Shown here: in pieces, positions 21,630 through 33,100 of the stretch | How positions within the stretch are numbered: position 1 is the first letter of the stretch | Layout: the number at the start of each line of letters is the position of its first letter | Assembly (NCBI GenBank): GCA_030734395.1 | Contig: JAUZTG010000020.1 | Coordinates: forward strand, 930,001-994,000 | Length of the DNA: 64,000 nucleotides | From: Sarocladium kiliense | Lineage: Eukaryota > Ascomycota > Sordariomycetes > Hypocreales > Sarocladiaceae | Direction of reading: 5' to 3' | Notes under the pieces: model-generated | Database searches by the model: none | Seen by the model: only the letters and a program-made list of their open reading frames with translations | Told to the model about the DNA's origin: nothing | Made by a program: the position numbers and the translations under genes

Positions 21630-23285
21630 ATGGCCCTGCAATCCCCCGTCGGCATATCTTCCTCTTACCGACCTGAGACTTCTGTCCTTTCCAGACAGCC
21701 AGGACCTACCTACACCACCGCGGGCACCATCTACAACCCGAACTCATCTCAGCCACTTCAACCTCCCACTCGCCGGGGCCGCTCTCTCAAGTGGAACTCG
21801 GCCCTGCCCCCGGACCTAGCTCTCCTGCCAAAGTCTATGCTGAGTGCGTTGCCTCTGCATCCTCATGGAAGCACACGATCTGTGCCTCCTCCACAGTACA
21901 GCCCACTGCAGCAAAATTACGACAGAGCCATCAGCCCCAGCATTGATGCTGGCAAGCCAGCAATGGACGGTGTGACAGCACAAACTCCGAGGTTGTTCGC
22001 GGCAAGTATGCATCCAGAGAGCCCGAATGACCCAAAGAAGCAATCTCAGAGCAGTGATGATGAAGACGAGGATATCGAGCTCCGCATGAAGCCCCTGCTC
22101 AACATGCCCGTCAAGTCGCTCCATAACCTGGCTTCCTACCCCAACCCGAACCAGAAGATAGCCCAGAAAGTTATTCTTCGTGGTGTTAGGCCCAACCTTG
22201 CGTCTACCACGATGCTGGGACCGGATAGCTTTGGTCCGAACTCTACTGGTGCTCACGAAGAATCTGTCATGGGACGACGCGAGCCGCCTCCCCACGTCAC
22301 ACCCACCATTCTGAAGCCCGCAAATATCGGATCTTCGACTGAGATGGGGAAACGCTCGAGACATGACCTTCAGTTCATGAATCACGGCCAGATGCGTGCT
22401 TCACTCAACCGCTCCAACACCGAAGGCAGCCTTCAGGAAACACAGCCTGGATATACCACACTTGCCTCTGGCCCTGGAGCGCCACGACCTTTGACTGCCG
22501 GACCACCTGGCCAGCGGCAATACCGTCCATCGACCTTCGACACGACATTCAAAGCGCTCCGATCCAAGGAAATGAGTTTCGGAATGCGTGATGGCGCTTC
22601 CTCACCTCAAAACGACCACGATGCAGTGTCGAGCAACATGTCGGAGGCCGCCACAACCTCGAGGGACTACATGAGTGGTTTGCTCGGCGATTCCATCGCG
22701 TTCGATCCGAAGAATGACTTTGGCACTGATGGTATCTCTTGGCCTCACACTGATGAGAGTCCGACTTGGCGCAGTGAGCATAGTCAACCTTACCTACATG
22801 GTCAGATGCTCAGCACCAATGGACACAATGCGAACCGCACTCTGAGTCCACTGGCTGCAGCGTACCCCATGGTTAGACAGTCCGATCCTCGATCCTACGC
22901 TGAGGCTTTTCATACCGCAGAGGAGAAGGTTTCGGATCGGCTGACCAGTGTAACGTCAGCATGGCAAAGTGGACAATTCTCTGGCCTCGCTGCCGACTCC
23001 CGAGGAGGAGCCAAAAGCTCTCCTCTCGGCGCAATTGGAGACAAGTGCTTCCCGAGAGGAGAATTTGTCGGTGATCGCGGCGACCACCTCTCTATGGACG
23101 AGGCCAACAAGTTGACGGCAGCAGAGCACTCAAAGCCGTTGCTAGAGCTAGTGTTGGCGTCGTTGGAGCGAAACCTGTCCTGGTCTCATTTCTCAACTCC
23201 TGATCCATCGCTGATCGATGATACCCCCGAGGGCAATAAGTCTCTGTTTGGAAAGTCCCAGAGGAAGAACAAGAACGGATGGTAA
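21630..23285 (+). CDS. Hypothetical disordered protein
   Basis: Uninterrupted frame of 551 residues from ATG (MALQSPVGISSSYRPET) to TAA. I do not recognise a domain. The protein is rich in Ser, Pro, Asn and Gly and looks largely disordered. An acidic run (SSDDEDEDIELRMK, about residue 140) precedes a more ordered stretch, KPLLNMPVKSLHNLASYPNP with NQKIAQKVILRGVRPNL. This and the C-terminal LLELVLASLERNLSWSHFS are the parts most likely to be conserved. The basic N-terminal RRGRSLKWNS and the SPPQ-type repeats suggest a regulatory or scaffold protein, but this is a guess. Length, lack of stops and codon usage like its neighbours support a real gene. Confidence 0.75.
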   Translation: MALQSPVGISSSYRPETSVLSRQPGPTYTTAGTIYNPNSSQPLQPPTRRGRSLKWNSALPPDLALLPKSMLSALPLHPHGSTRSVPPPQYSPLQQNYDRAISPSIDAGKPAMDGVTAQTPRLFAASMHPESPNDPKKQSQSSDDEDEDIELRMKPLLNMPVKSLHNLASYPNPNQKIAQKVILRGVRPNLASTTMLGPDSFGPNSTGAHEESVMGRREPPPHVTPTILKPANIGSSTEMGKRSRHDLQFMNHGQMRASLNRSNTEGSLQETQPGYTTLASGPGAPRPLTAGPPGQRQYRPSTFDTTFKALRSKEMSFGMRDGASSPQNDHDAVSSNMSEAATTSRDYMSGLLGDSIAFDPKNDFGTDGISWPHTDESPTWRSEHSQPYLHGQMLSTNGHNANRTLSPLAAAYPMVRQSDPRSYAEAFHTAEEKVSDRLTSVTSAWQSGQFSGLAADSRGGAKSSPLGAIGDKCFPRGEFVGDRGDHLSMDEANKLTAAEHSKPLLELVLASLERNLSWSHFSTPDPSLIDDTPEGNKSLFGKSQRKNKNGW

Positions 23286-24021
23286 CGGTGTGACAGACAG
23301 CGGGAATTGGGATGATTGAAAACAAGAGCATACATAGTTCCGAGGAACATTGGGGAGGGCACTCTGAGCTGCTCATTGGAGTCCAGGTGCCAGTGGGAAT
23401 CAAGACCAAAGTACAACGAGCTAGGAGAGAGGAAGACATATTAAGGTTGCTTTTGTTTAGCGGAGCATCATCCAGCTGTGTGGTGATATGCCGTTCGTTG
23501 GACGGAGATCGGCAATAGGAACAAGGGCATGGCGCATGTACGAGGTACGAGAACATTCGTAGTAATTGGCAACCTTCGTCTGTACCGATGCTAGAGCCGA
23601 AGGGGACTGGCGGGCCCCTCATTCGCGCGGCGCGTGGGTCGTCCCGTTGGTTTGATGGTTGCGACGCGCCGGGAAATGACGTTTTTTTATTCCGTTTGGA
23701 TATATCAGATGGACCGCCCCCCCTCCCACCAAAAACATCTCCTCTCCTGCAGCCTGCAGCTGAACCTCGGCCCTCCTCCCGACCTCCCGACCGCGACAGA
23801 CCCCGTGATTGTTGAGAAGTAGTCTCGCTCCTGCGCTGCCCGAGTGCCTGCCCTTGCCGACTTCCACCTGCGTTTCAGCGGTTTACCAGCCGATCGACGT
23901 TTCGACCTACGCTTGAAACAGACAACGTGTGCTTTTGTAACACCGCGACGACAACGAGTCTCAACGAGATCACAACGAGATCCAAATCCTCGTCCATCAC
24001 TGCTCGCAGTCATCCGTCACG
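23286..24021. other. Promoter region of the phosphotransferase gene
   Basis: 736 bases. Pyrimidine-rich around 23715-23790, as is common in fungal core promoters. No gene seen. Confidence 0.5.
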
Positions 24022-25335
24022 ATGGTCTATGTTCGCCAAAGCCAGCTCCCGGCGCTCAAGGAGTACAAATACTCCGGCGTCGACCACTCCCTCACCTCGA
24101 AATACATTCTCAAGCCCTTCTACACGCACGTGGTCATAAAATGCTTCCCCATGTCCATGGCGCCCAACCTCATCACCCTGACGGGGTTCCTCTTCGTCAT
24201 CGCCAACTTCCTCACGATGCTGTGGTACAACCCGACGCTGGACCAGGACTGCCCGACCTGGGTGTACTATAGCTGGGCGGTGGGGTTGTTCCTGTATCAG
24301 ACTTTTGATGCGGTGGATGGGAGCCAAGCGAGGAGGACGGGGCAGAGTGGGCCGTTGGGAGAGTTGTTTGATCATGGCGTGGATGCTTTGAACACGAGCT
24401 TGGAGGTGTTGATCTTTGCGGCGAGTCAGAATATGGGCCAGAGTTGGGAAACTGTCGCGGTTCTGTTTGCCTGTAAGTGCTTGCTACCCAGACGAGCCTT
24501 CTATCAGGCTGTTCTCGAGCAAGAACCCTACTGACGCTTCGTTACAGCCCTCCTCACGTTCTACGTCCAGACCTGGGATGAATACCATACCAAGACCCTG
24601 ACCCTTGGCATTGTCAACGGTCCTGTCGAGGGCGTTCTCATCCTGATCTTCGTCTACGCTTTCACCGGCTACATGGGCGGCGCGCACTTCTGGCAACAGT
24701 CCATGCTCCGCACCCTTGGCGTTCCAGAGAAGATCCTCCCAGCCAGCATCTACGAGCTCTCCTTCACCCAGTGGTACCTCGTCCAAGGCACAGTCGTCCT
24801 TGTCTTCAACACCTTCGAGTCGTCCATGAACGTCATCAAGGCCCGCCGCGCACGAGGTGACCGCTCTCGCGGCGCTCTTCTTGGCTTGCTCCCTTTCTTC
24901 GGGGTTTGGACACTGATCCCTGTCTATCTCTACCTACACCCCAACATCCTTCACGCTCACCTCGTCCCCTTCGTCCTCTTCGCCGGTGTGGTAAACGCCT
25001 ACTCCGTCGGCCGAATGATCACCGCCCACCTCGTCAAGCTTCCCTTCCCTTATGACAATGTCCTCGCTATCCCGCTCGCCATTGGCGTTATCGACGCCCT
25101 CGGACCTGTCTTCCAGGCGAAGTTCGGCTTCGGCTGGCCAAGCGCTCTGGGAGACGATGTTTACCAGGTGGCGTTCATGTTCCTGATGTTGGGCACTGCA
25201 TTGGGTGTGTATGGGAGCTTCGTCGTGGATGTCATTGTAACAATCTGTGACTACCTCGATATTTGGTGCTTGACGATCAAGCATCCCAAGGTTTCCGTTG
25301 CGCAGAACGAGCCGAACGGTAAGAAGTCGCAGTAA
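24022..25335 (+). CDS. sn-1,2-diacylglycerol choline/ethanolaminephosphotransferase
   Basis: CDP-alcohol phosphatidyltransferase of the Cpt1/Ept1 type, 412 residues, exons 24022-24472 and 24548-25335 (75-base intron, GTAAGT...TTACAG, which restores VLFASLLTFYVQTWDEY). It catalyses the last step of the Kennedy pathway: transfer of phosphocholine or phosphoethanolamine from the CDP-alcohol to diacylglycerol in ER/Golgi membranes. The family signature D-G-x2-A-R-x8-G-x3-D-x3-D is complete: D99, G100, A103, R104, G113, D117, D121. Several hydrophobic helices follow, and the length fits the eukaryotic enzymes (about 390-415). Choline versus ethanolamine preference cannot be read from the sequence; many Pezizomycotina have one dual-specific enzyme. 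Confidence 0.95.
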
Positions 25336-26316
25336 GATGGCGAGAGGAACATGAAGAAGTCGAGGAGTTATATCTGCTTCCTCGATTCGGTTCAATATCG
25401 AGGATGAATGGCTCTTGGAGCGAAGATATGTGTCATGATACTTTTTCGGGGGCACAAGAGGGAACCCCATAAGGTATGGAGGGTCTAGGAGGCTGTTTTG
25501 AACCATGTGCCTTTCATATTTCTCATTAGTCTTGGTCCTTCTTGACGATACGCAGGCCGGGACTGCTGCATCCAGTTGGGCGAACAGGGTACAGGTGTGT
25601 TCTTATAGCTGATCTCTTATATTCTATTAATTCATGATGATTCGAGAATAACAGTACCGGAAGTCGATGTCGTAAAGCATGCGTCTGTACCATGCAGCTC
25701 TTTCACGGCCTTTACAGAACGCAGCTGGGAAATGGTCCCGGTCCTCAACACAGAGATGTTAGTAGATGATATTCTCAATTTGCGGGGTGGCCTATATCCA
25801 AGAAGAGCTCTCTACTCATCAATAGCACTCAGCCAACGGAATGCTCAAAGAGGGCGTTTGGCTTCTGCCTCCAGCCGGTGTTGAAGAAAAGCACAAACTA
25901 TGTTCGAGCCTGATATCCAAAGCACAAATACACCAAGCAGAGACAGGCTGGGATCACAGACATCAGCCTGGAGCAGAGTAAAAAAAAGAAGCAAGAAACT
26001 CCCCAAGATTTCCTTTCGCGCCCTGCCCGCTTTCCTTATCCCGTCAACGGTGAAACCCGAGTAATGCCGAAGCCGCTCGTGTATCCGGGCTCCTGGCTCC
26101 GCCGCCGCACCACCGTGAACGCCGCTTCCCCCGGATACGAATGCCCAGCGTCCGGAGAAGTGTGTCTCCTGCAAGTCCGTCATGCGGGCTGCAGAGAGCC
26201 CAGGCGCAAGTCAAAAAGGTCAAAAATGCCAAAAGCAGAAAAGTACGTAACAGTCGTCCATCGTTTCACGCCAAAGTCAAATTTTCAAACACATGATTCC
26301 GATCGAGGGGGGAAAA
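25336..26316. other. Convergent 3' region
   Basis: 981 bases between the stops of the phosphotransferase (+) and the bZIP gene (-). Nothing recognised. Confidence 0.55.
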
Positions 26317-27646
26317 TCATAAGAGATCGTCGGATCCGCTCGCCACACTGAGCTGAATTGCGTCGAGAATGGTGCTCTCGGCGAAAACAGGGCCTTGGCC
26401 GTCACATTTCGCGCGATGATTCAAGTTGTTGCTGACATCGCCGATATTGACTAGACCAGCCTTGAAGAGCTCGTGGTTGATGATGAAGTCCCAAGTTGCA
26501 GCCGCGCCAAGAAGCCTCTCTCCATCGTCCGAGTAGGCAATGCGGTGAGAGAGTGACTGGTTGTTGTGTCCCTTGAGGAGGGTAGAATAGAAGTCCTTGG
26601 GTTCATACGACATGGGGCCGGTGGAAATGGGTTCGGGAGAGTGGGAGTTGTTGGCGCTACCGCCAGTTGCTCGGAGGATCTCGTTCTCGGTCGACATTTT
26701 CTGAAGGTCGGCTTTCAGGCGTTGGTTCTCGACGGAGGCCTGCTGCTGGGCGTTCTCGAGATCGGCGAGCTTAGATTCGAGGTCCTTGACGTGCCTCTCT
26801 TTGCGCTCGCGGAATGCCCGTTGCCTGGAAATCGGGTCGGTCAGCCTTGCATCTTCACACGCAAATGCCTCTTCATCCTGAGTTCGTCGGGGGATTGACT
26901 CTGTCAAAGGTGGACTTACGCAGCGCGGTTCTGTGCCTTGCGCCGAGACTGAGCGGGAGTAACATTCTCGTCATCGTCACTCCCCCTCATCCCATCGTCG
27001 CCATTTTCGCCCTTCATCATAACATCGTTGGGGCCATTGCTGGCAGCACTGCTCAAGGGGGAATGCCTTTGCTGCTGCGCCTGCTGTTGTTGCTGTTGCT
27101 GCTGTGCCTGTTGTTGCTGGCCGGTACCAAAGAGCCCATGGGTGGGAGGGGTAGGAGGGCCCGTGAAGGCGGTCTGCTGGGCAGGGGGGGCATTGAAGGA
27201 CTGGTAGTCGAAGTTTGGGAAGCCGCCGTTGGAGTTGAAGCTTTCGAATCGCTCCTAGATGTGGCGTGAGTTAGCAAGCCCAGAAACCAAGACAAGTGAA
27301 GCGACGGCAGCACACAAAGCGACTGAGCAAATATAGTCGGATGTAATGGAATAGGAGATTGAGAGGCTAGCGAGGGAGCTTGTGCATGGCTCGACAGTAG
27401 TGAGGGCAGGACAAGACAGTCCGGTGAAGGAGGAAGTGTCGTTGGTGAGGATGTGGTAATGCTCAGGTAAGAGCGCTACTGCAACCGGGGACATGCGATG
27501 GTGGGGAGGAGGCAGAGACTCACAGGCGGGGATTGATTGAAATCGTCGGAGTTGACGGTCTGGGAGGGCGTGAGGGGTGGTACGGGGACGAAATGGCCGT
27601 AGGGCTGGCCAGCAGCGAACTGGGGATAGGAGTTTGTGAAGTCCAT
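26317..27646 (-). CDS. Yap/Fcr3-type bZIP transcription factor
   Basis: Protein of 321 residues; exons 27646-27524, 27254-26920 and 26824-26317. Intron 2 (GTAAGT...TTCCAG, 95 bases) falls inside the basic region, giving RRKAQNRAAQRAFRERKER (about 145-163), the Yap/Pap1-like sequence with N-x2-A-Q-x2-F-R. A leucine zipper follows from about 168. The N-terminus has an FVPVPPLTPSQTV block, and exon 2 has a Gln tract (87-103). The C-terminal ATWDFIINHELFKAGLVNIG and CDGQGPVF blocks are shared by Fcr3/RsmA-like fungal Yap factors. No Cys-rich CRD like that of Yap1/Pap1 is seen, so redox control of export is unlikely. Intron 1 is unusually long (269 bases) and the leader region is long too, suggesting regulation before or at translation. 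Target genes cannot be told. Confidence 0.85.
27069..27119 (-). repeat. Gln-codon repeat in the bZIP gene
   Basis: Seventeen codons, 15 Gln and 2 Ala, mixed CAG and CAA. Coding trinucleotide repeat, probably variable in length between strains. Confidence 0.85.
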
Positions 27647-30155
27647 GGCTGCGGTGGGATGAGCGACGGGGTGGTGAGGAGGAGGAGGTTGAGGTCGAGG
27701 ATTGAGGATGAGACGGAAGATGGAGCTGGAGGGGGTCAAGAGGGTTTTAGGACTGAACTGAATGGGACACGGAAGCGAACGCTGGGGGCGACGTTTAGTA
27801 AGGTTAGTACCAGCTTTACAGGCTATACGGGTGCTGGCACGGCGCCATGTCAGTGTCCGTCCGGCGGTGTCTGTGTCAGGCCGCCTGGGCTGGGGTTCGG
27901 TGCAGCATGCAGCATGCTGGGAGGTGCGCAAGCTAATAATCAATCACTGGAGCCGGCGGGGTCACCTGCCCGCAGCGGCAGTCCTAGTGGTACGGGCCTC
28001 AATTACAGTGATGATCGACTGCCAGAGGGTGCCTGGCAGTACTGTGCCTTACCTTACCGTGCCTACTAAGAAGCGACGCCCTCATTAGGCTAGTCCTCGC
28101 TGCTGATGAGTTGAGCTGCATTAGGCCGCCGTTGACGCTTAAATAGCCCAAGACGACGCCATTCCTGTTACTGATTCAGACCCAGTGACACGGCATCGTG
28201 ATGGGCACAGCTTATCCGTCTGTGGTCTGGATGACCCATTAGAAAGGCACATATGAACCACTGCCCGTCATCTCCGTCTCCTCTCTCCTCTCATTTCGTC
28301 TCCTTCATGTCGTGTCCCTCTCTCTTGTCGCAGCTATACCTCCCTCTGTTATACATAAGGTAGGTACTCCGTACATCCATCCATTTTCAACCGACTGCTC
28401 GCCTCGCACACACTCATTCATGCGTAGGCCCGTCCAATGTCAGACACCATCGACTGAAACGGCATCTCGTACACCTTTCCCGTCTCCCCTGCACGACCAC
28501 GGGGTCCAACCCGGGCGCTGATCCTCCAGTGTGCATTTATCTAGACTCATGGCAAGGAACCGCTTAGTATTCTTCACTCTCTCACGCACTCACTCATCAG
28601 TCGGGCCTTTCTTTCTCTCCCCTCAGCTTGTCAAGATACGTCACCTATCATATAACACCTCCCAGTGCCTGACAAACAGCATGTGGTGGAGCCAAGCAAG
28701 ACAGCCTGTCTGTTGCATCGACCAGCCTGCGACTCGAGTCTAGCCTCACTCGTCACGCACTATACTTCTTCCCATCCAGCCAACCACTTCAGCCGGCAAT
28801 ACTTCTTCCAAGGCCTCGAGCAGCCCGTCTTGCCACACTTGTTGTTCGTCCCTCACTCGTACCCTGCTCTGCCACAGGCCCTACCTGGTTATGTACCACT
28901 GCGCTGCTACCCGGCTCGCCTCCCCGTCTCCCGTGCGACTCTCCCTCTAGCCCGACCAACCATACACACCACACCGCCTCCTGCATCCTGCACGTTCGCA
29001 CGCATGCTCCTTGGAAAACCTTCGTTGCTGCACCACGAACAGAAGGTCGCTGCTGTCGATCTTCATGCGCTAGGCCACATGGCGGCGATCCTCCTCTATT
29101 TTTCCCCCCTGCCATAGAACCTTGCAGAACTGGTGGAAGCCAAGGTAAGTTTTGGTGAGATGTTGCCGATATTGCCTTCTTTGATGAATGATCTGTGCAG
29201 GTGCTGATCTGTCTTCCTGAGACTCTGGGGAGGGTGAGACATGTTCATCAGCTTTGGATTTCGGACCCCGAACTGTGCATCCTAGGGTCGCAAGAACCAT
29301 ACAAACTGTGTGAGGTCGCTGACACCTTTCTTCCTCCTGCATCGGCCATCAAATACGCCGAGTTCCTCCACTCCGGTCCCGGAATGACCACTTGTCAGCC
29401 GGTACATGACCCAAGCATGCCAGGCAGCATCGTGTCTCATTATTAATGTTGCGAATCCCGCGAACCAATACTCATAGGCATGGTCCTTTGATGTCTAGGA
29501 AATGCTGAGCTGCAGTCCACAAATAGCCGCGTGGTTAACCCACATCGTTCGGCGCACATCCATGCCAATCTTCTTCAAGGAAGCTGTCGTCATGAACCAT
29601 GGCTATACAGTACCTGGATTGAGCCACTACTTCAGAGAGATCGACGCTTGCATCTAAAGTTGAAGTCATTAAGTCTCTATTAATCAAACTCCAACTCTAC
29701 GCAGTGCAAGATGAAGAAGCAAATCACCCTATCCGTACACTTTCCGCGGAAGCCAATGTGGTGGTGTGGTATAGTAAGAAAAAGACGTCCAAGAACCATA
29801 ACCTCTACCTTCTCATCCAAACGTTTCTCCATCGCCGAAATATTTACATATCCCGTTCATCGTGAAGTTACATCAAGATTGTAGGCTTCGTCAGGCCCGG
29901 AAGAAAGTGTGATCCCCCCTTGGCTTCATGCTTCATCTTTCCGAAAAGAATAACCAAACGCTTGTCTGATAACGCCGTTGCAGGAACGTGTAAAGGTTGG
30001 TGAGAGACCAGATATAAAGACAGGCAATAAAGCCTAGTAGCAAGATGCAAGACCAGAAGGCGTTGCTGATGCGCTTCCCGTCAGAAGGACGTTGTGCGAC
30101 TATCCGTCCTCCTTCTGAACAGCATTGAAATTGATGGCAGGCGCCGCTGTCGCTT
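27647..30155. other. 2.5-kb region upstream of the bZIP gene
   Basis: Upstream of the bZIP factor (-) and downstream of Kog1 (-). CT-rich blocks around 28250-28330 and 28570-28640. Short frames on both strands show no family motifs. Probably a long regulatory region and bZIP leader. No RNA gene found. Confidence 0.45.
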
Positions 30156-33100
30156 CTAGCCAGCGGTAGGAGCCGTCAGGCCCGAGCTCGAGGTGATGGG
30201 CTCGGCCTTTTCGCAAGTGAAGAGGTTCACGTGCTGGTCGCCACGAGCAGCACATCCGAGAATAGGGCGGTGAGGGTGAAACGCCGTTGCGGAAATCGGT
30301 GTACCCCGATTTTGCTGGAGGAAGTTGGCGTAAGGTTCCAGCCGGGAGAGCTCCCGGCCGTCGAAGTTGAAGACTTTGACTGAGTGGGCCGAGGTGCCGC
30401 TTTGATAACATCGTGTTAGTACCGTGACGTGGAACGGAGTGAGGAGAATCAACAACTTACACTGCAAAGACAGGCAGGTGCTCGTGCACGCTCGCTGTTC
30501 GAAGGGTATCCTTCGTCGTTTGGAACGCGTGCAGCGGCCTGTCCATCCGAATGTCCCACAGCTTCACCTTGCCATTTCTGCTCGCACTGAGTAGCTCTCT
30601 CTGCCCACCGCGTTGCATATGTACGCTCTTGATCCACTGCCTATCGCCCTCATCTTTCCACTTCTTGATCATAGAGTCCTGAGGTCGCGCCCTTGTGTCG
30701 AAGACGCGCACAGCTCCATCACCAAAGCCAGCCACAAAGATGTTGCCGGTCATCTGATCCGAAGTCAGGGACGTAACACATGAGCCAGACCGAGCAGGAA
30801 TGTCAGTCATGCATGTTTCGTTTTCGGCGGACCAAACACGGATGACGCGCACATCGCCTGCAACTAGAACCCGCCCGGTCACCTGTTGCCAATCGAACAC
30901 CATACCCGAGTTGACATTGCTAGGCACCATATGAGTGAGGGCACGCCAAGCAGATGCCAGCTCGATGTCTGAGTCTGAGTCGTAGTGGCGGTAGACTCGA
31001 ATCACGCCGTCTGAAGAGCCAGTGAGAAGGATAGCTTGATCATCCTCGTTGATGAACTTCATGTCACTGATGGTGGATCCCTCGGGATTGCCGTTCGAGA
31101 AACGCGAAAGCCGGCCTTGCTTCTTCCAATCCCAGACCGAGACGGTATTGCCGTCATCCGAAACCGCCATGTGGTCTTCAAACTGATGGAACGTCATCTT
31201 CGCAGGCTGAGCTCCGTTATTGATAATGCCCAGCTGGTTGTTCCATCGGTGACTACCAGCCATCGGCTTCAGCGGTTGTGTCTCGCGCAGAATGCTCTCA
31301 TTCCGCGAGCGGCGCCACAACCTCTCATTGTACTCGGTACTTCCAGGCTCGTCAGCCTCGCTGATCTTCATCTGAGGCTCGAGATAGTACTCGACAGACC
31401 AGTCGAGGAAAGTGCTCTGCAATGGCAGGCTCAGCGGCTCGTTGAGAGTCGTCGATGACGCAACAGAATCGCCCTCGGCGTAATGGCTTGACAGAGGCTC
31501 CCGAGCGGTATTGTAGGATGCAGTGCCTCCTGTCGTGCCCTGCTGCTCCGGCGGCGCCGATACCCTGTCTGGCCCAACAGGCGCAGGGGGTTGTCTCGGG
31601 GTACCAGGTGACGAAGGCGTGACAGGGCGCGCCTTTTCTTCCGCGCCGATGAAAGACTGGAAAAGGAGACTTGCTGTCCGCCGCAAGAGGCCCGGAGACG
31701 GCAGCGGCGGGTTGTTCGGCAAACCCATGAGGCTATTGCGTTGGCTGCCGCTGTTGGTGTGCTTGTGAGCGGACTTCTGCACTCGTCTTTGGATGTCCGC
31801 CATGAGTGCCTGTGCCTGTGCCCCAACACTGGAGTTGAGCAGTGCATTATGCACCCAGTCAACGATGATGGTTGCCTCGCGCTGGACTTCTGGGTGGGGA
31901 TCAACGCTGAGAACGAGTGCATGCTTCCAGCAGGCCATGAAGACGGTATTATGGGAAAGGCCTTGGGCAGAAGGCTTGATGCTTCCGTCTTTGTTCCGAT
32001 TCTCTGGGCGCGTGTAGTGCAGGCCCATCTTGTACTCCTGACCATCGTCCTGGGGTGGGAAAAGCTCGTACTCCTTCTCCTCTTGAAGCTGTTCGAATGC
32101 CGCAACCAAAAACTTGTTCTCGTATCGCACGATGAATGTTGAGAGAAACACCAGTAGCTCTTTTCGCACCATTGGGTTCCCATCGTTGCCCATATCCATG
32201 ATAGTCCAAGCGACCGACTCTTCGATCCGCGCCACTTCCTCGGTCAGGTCAGGAATACCGATGAACGTGGTCATTGCGTAAATCATAGCTGCGCGGACCT
32301 CGCAATTGGGATCCTTGGTCAAGGTCGCCAGCTTGACGTAGGCGTTCTCTCGTATTCCTCTCCATTTCGCCTCTGGAAGGTCCTTCCACAACTGAGAGAT
32401 GCATAGGCAAGCCCATTGACGCAACAGTGGATCTGCGCCCTTCTGGATGTGTGCCAAGCAGTATGACATGATCTCGGTTCCGTTGCAAACGGTTTGTCCA
32501 TTTTTGTAGTCCTTGCAAACCATCGCGAGAATGAAAGCACACATCGCCTTATGCAAATCGGTATTAACGACTGGCAGACTCTCTTCTGGCTTCAACAGCT
32601 GCGCAAAGTAGGAGTAGCCACCATCCTTCGTCAGATCCTGCTGACACGTCACATCAACGGCGATCAATCGCGTCCAGATGAAGATCATGACTGGCTTCAG
32701 CTCTGTGGCGGCGGATTGTAACAACTTCAACACATAAGGGTAGATGCCAATTCCGAGAGCAAGCTGGACAGCCCATGGGCCAAGGTCTAGAAAACGACCC
32801 AGAAGAATCAAAGCCCTCACTCTATGCTGTTGGCTGAGAAGGACCTGGAGGACGACAGGGAGCTGATCCGGAGGCTTTCTTGCCATGGCATCGCCGCGCG
32901 TAAGATATATTTCAAAGGCAGTGAGCTGCTCTGTGAAGAACGTGGAGTTTTGATACTCGTATTCGATTCCTTCAACCTCCTTCCGTTCCAGCATTGGAAG
33001 CTGCGCGAGCATGGCGTCGACAGCAAGATCCCATGTCTCCCATAGAGGATGCTGGTGGGTATCCGGCAAAGCGGGATATGACTGGGGGTGACACCCATAG

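Noticed and set aside
31431..32183. 250-residue minus-strand frame
   Set aside because: It is a second frame of Kog1 exon 2; the real frame carries Raptor motifs throughout.
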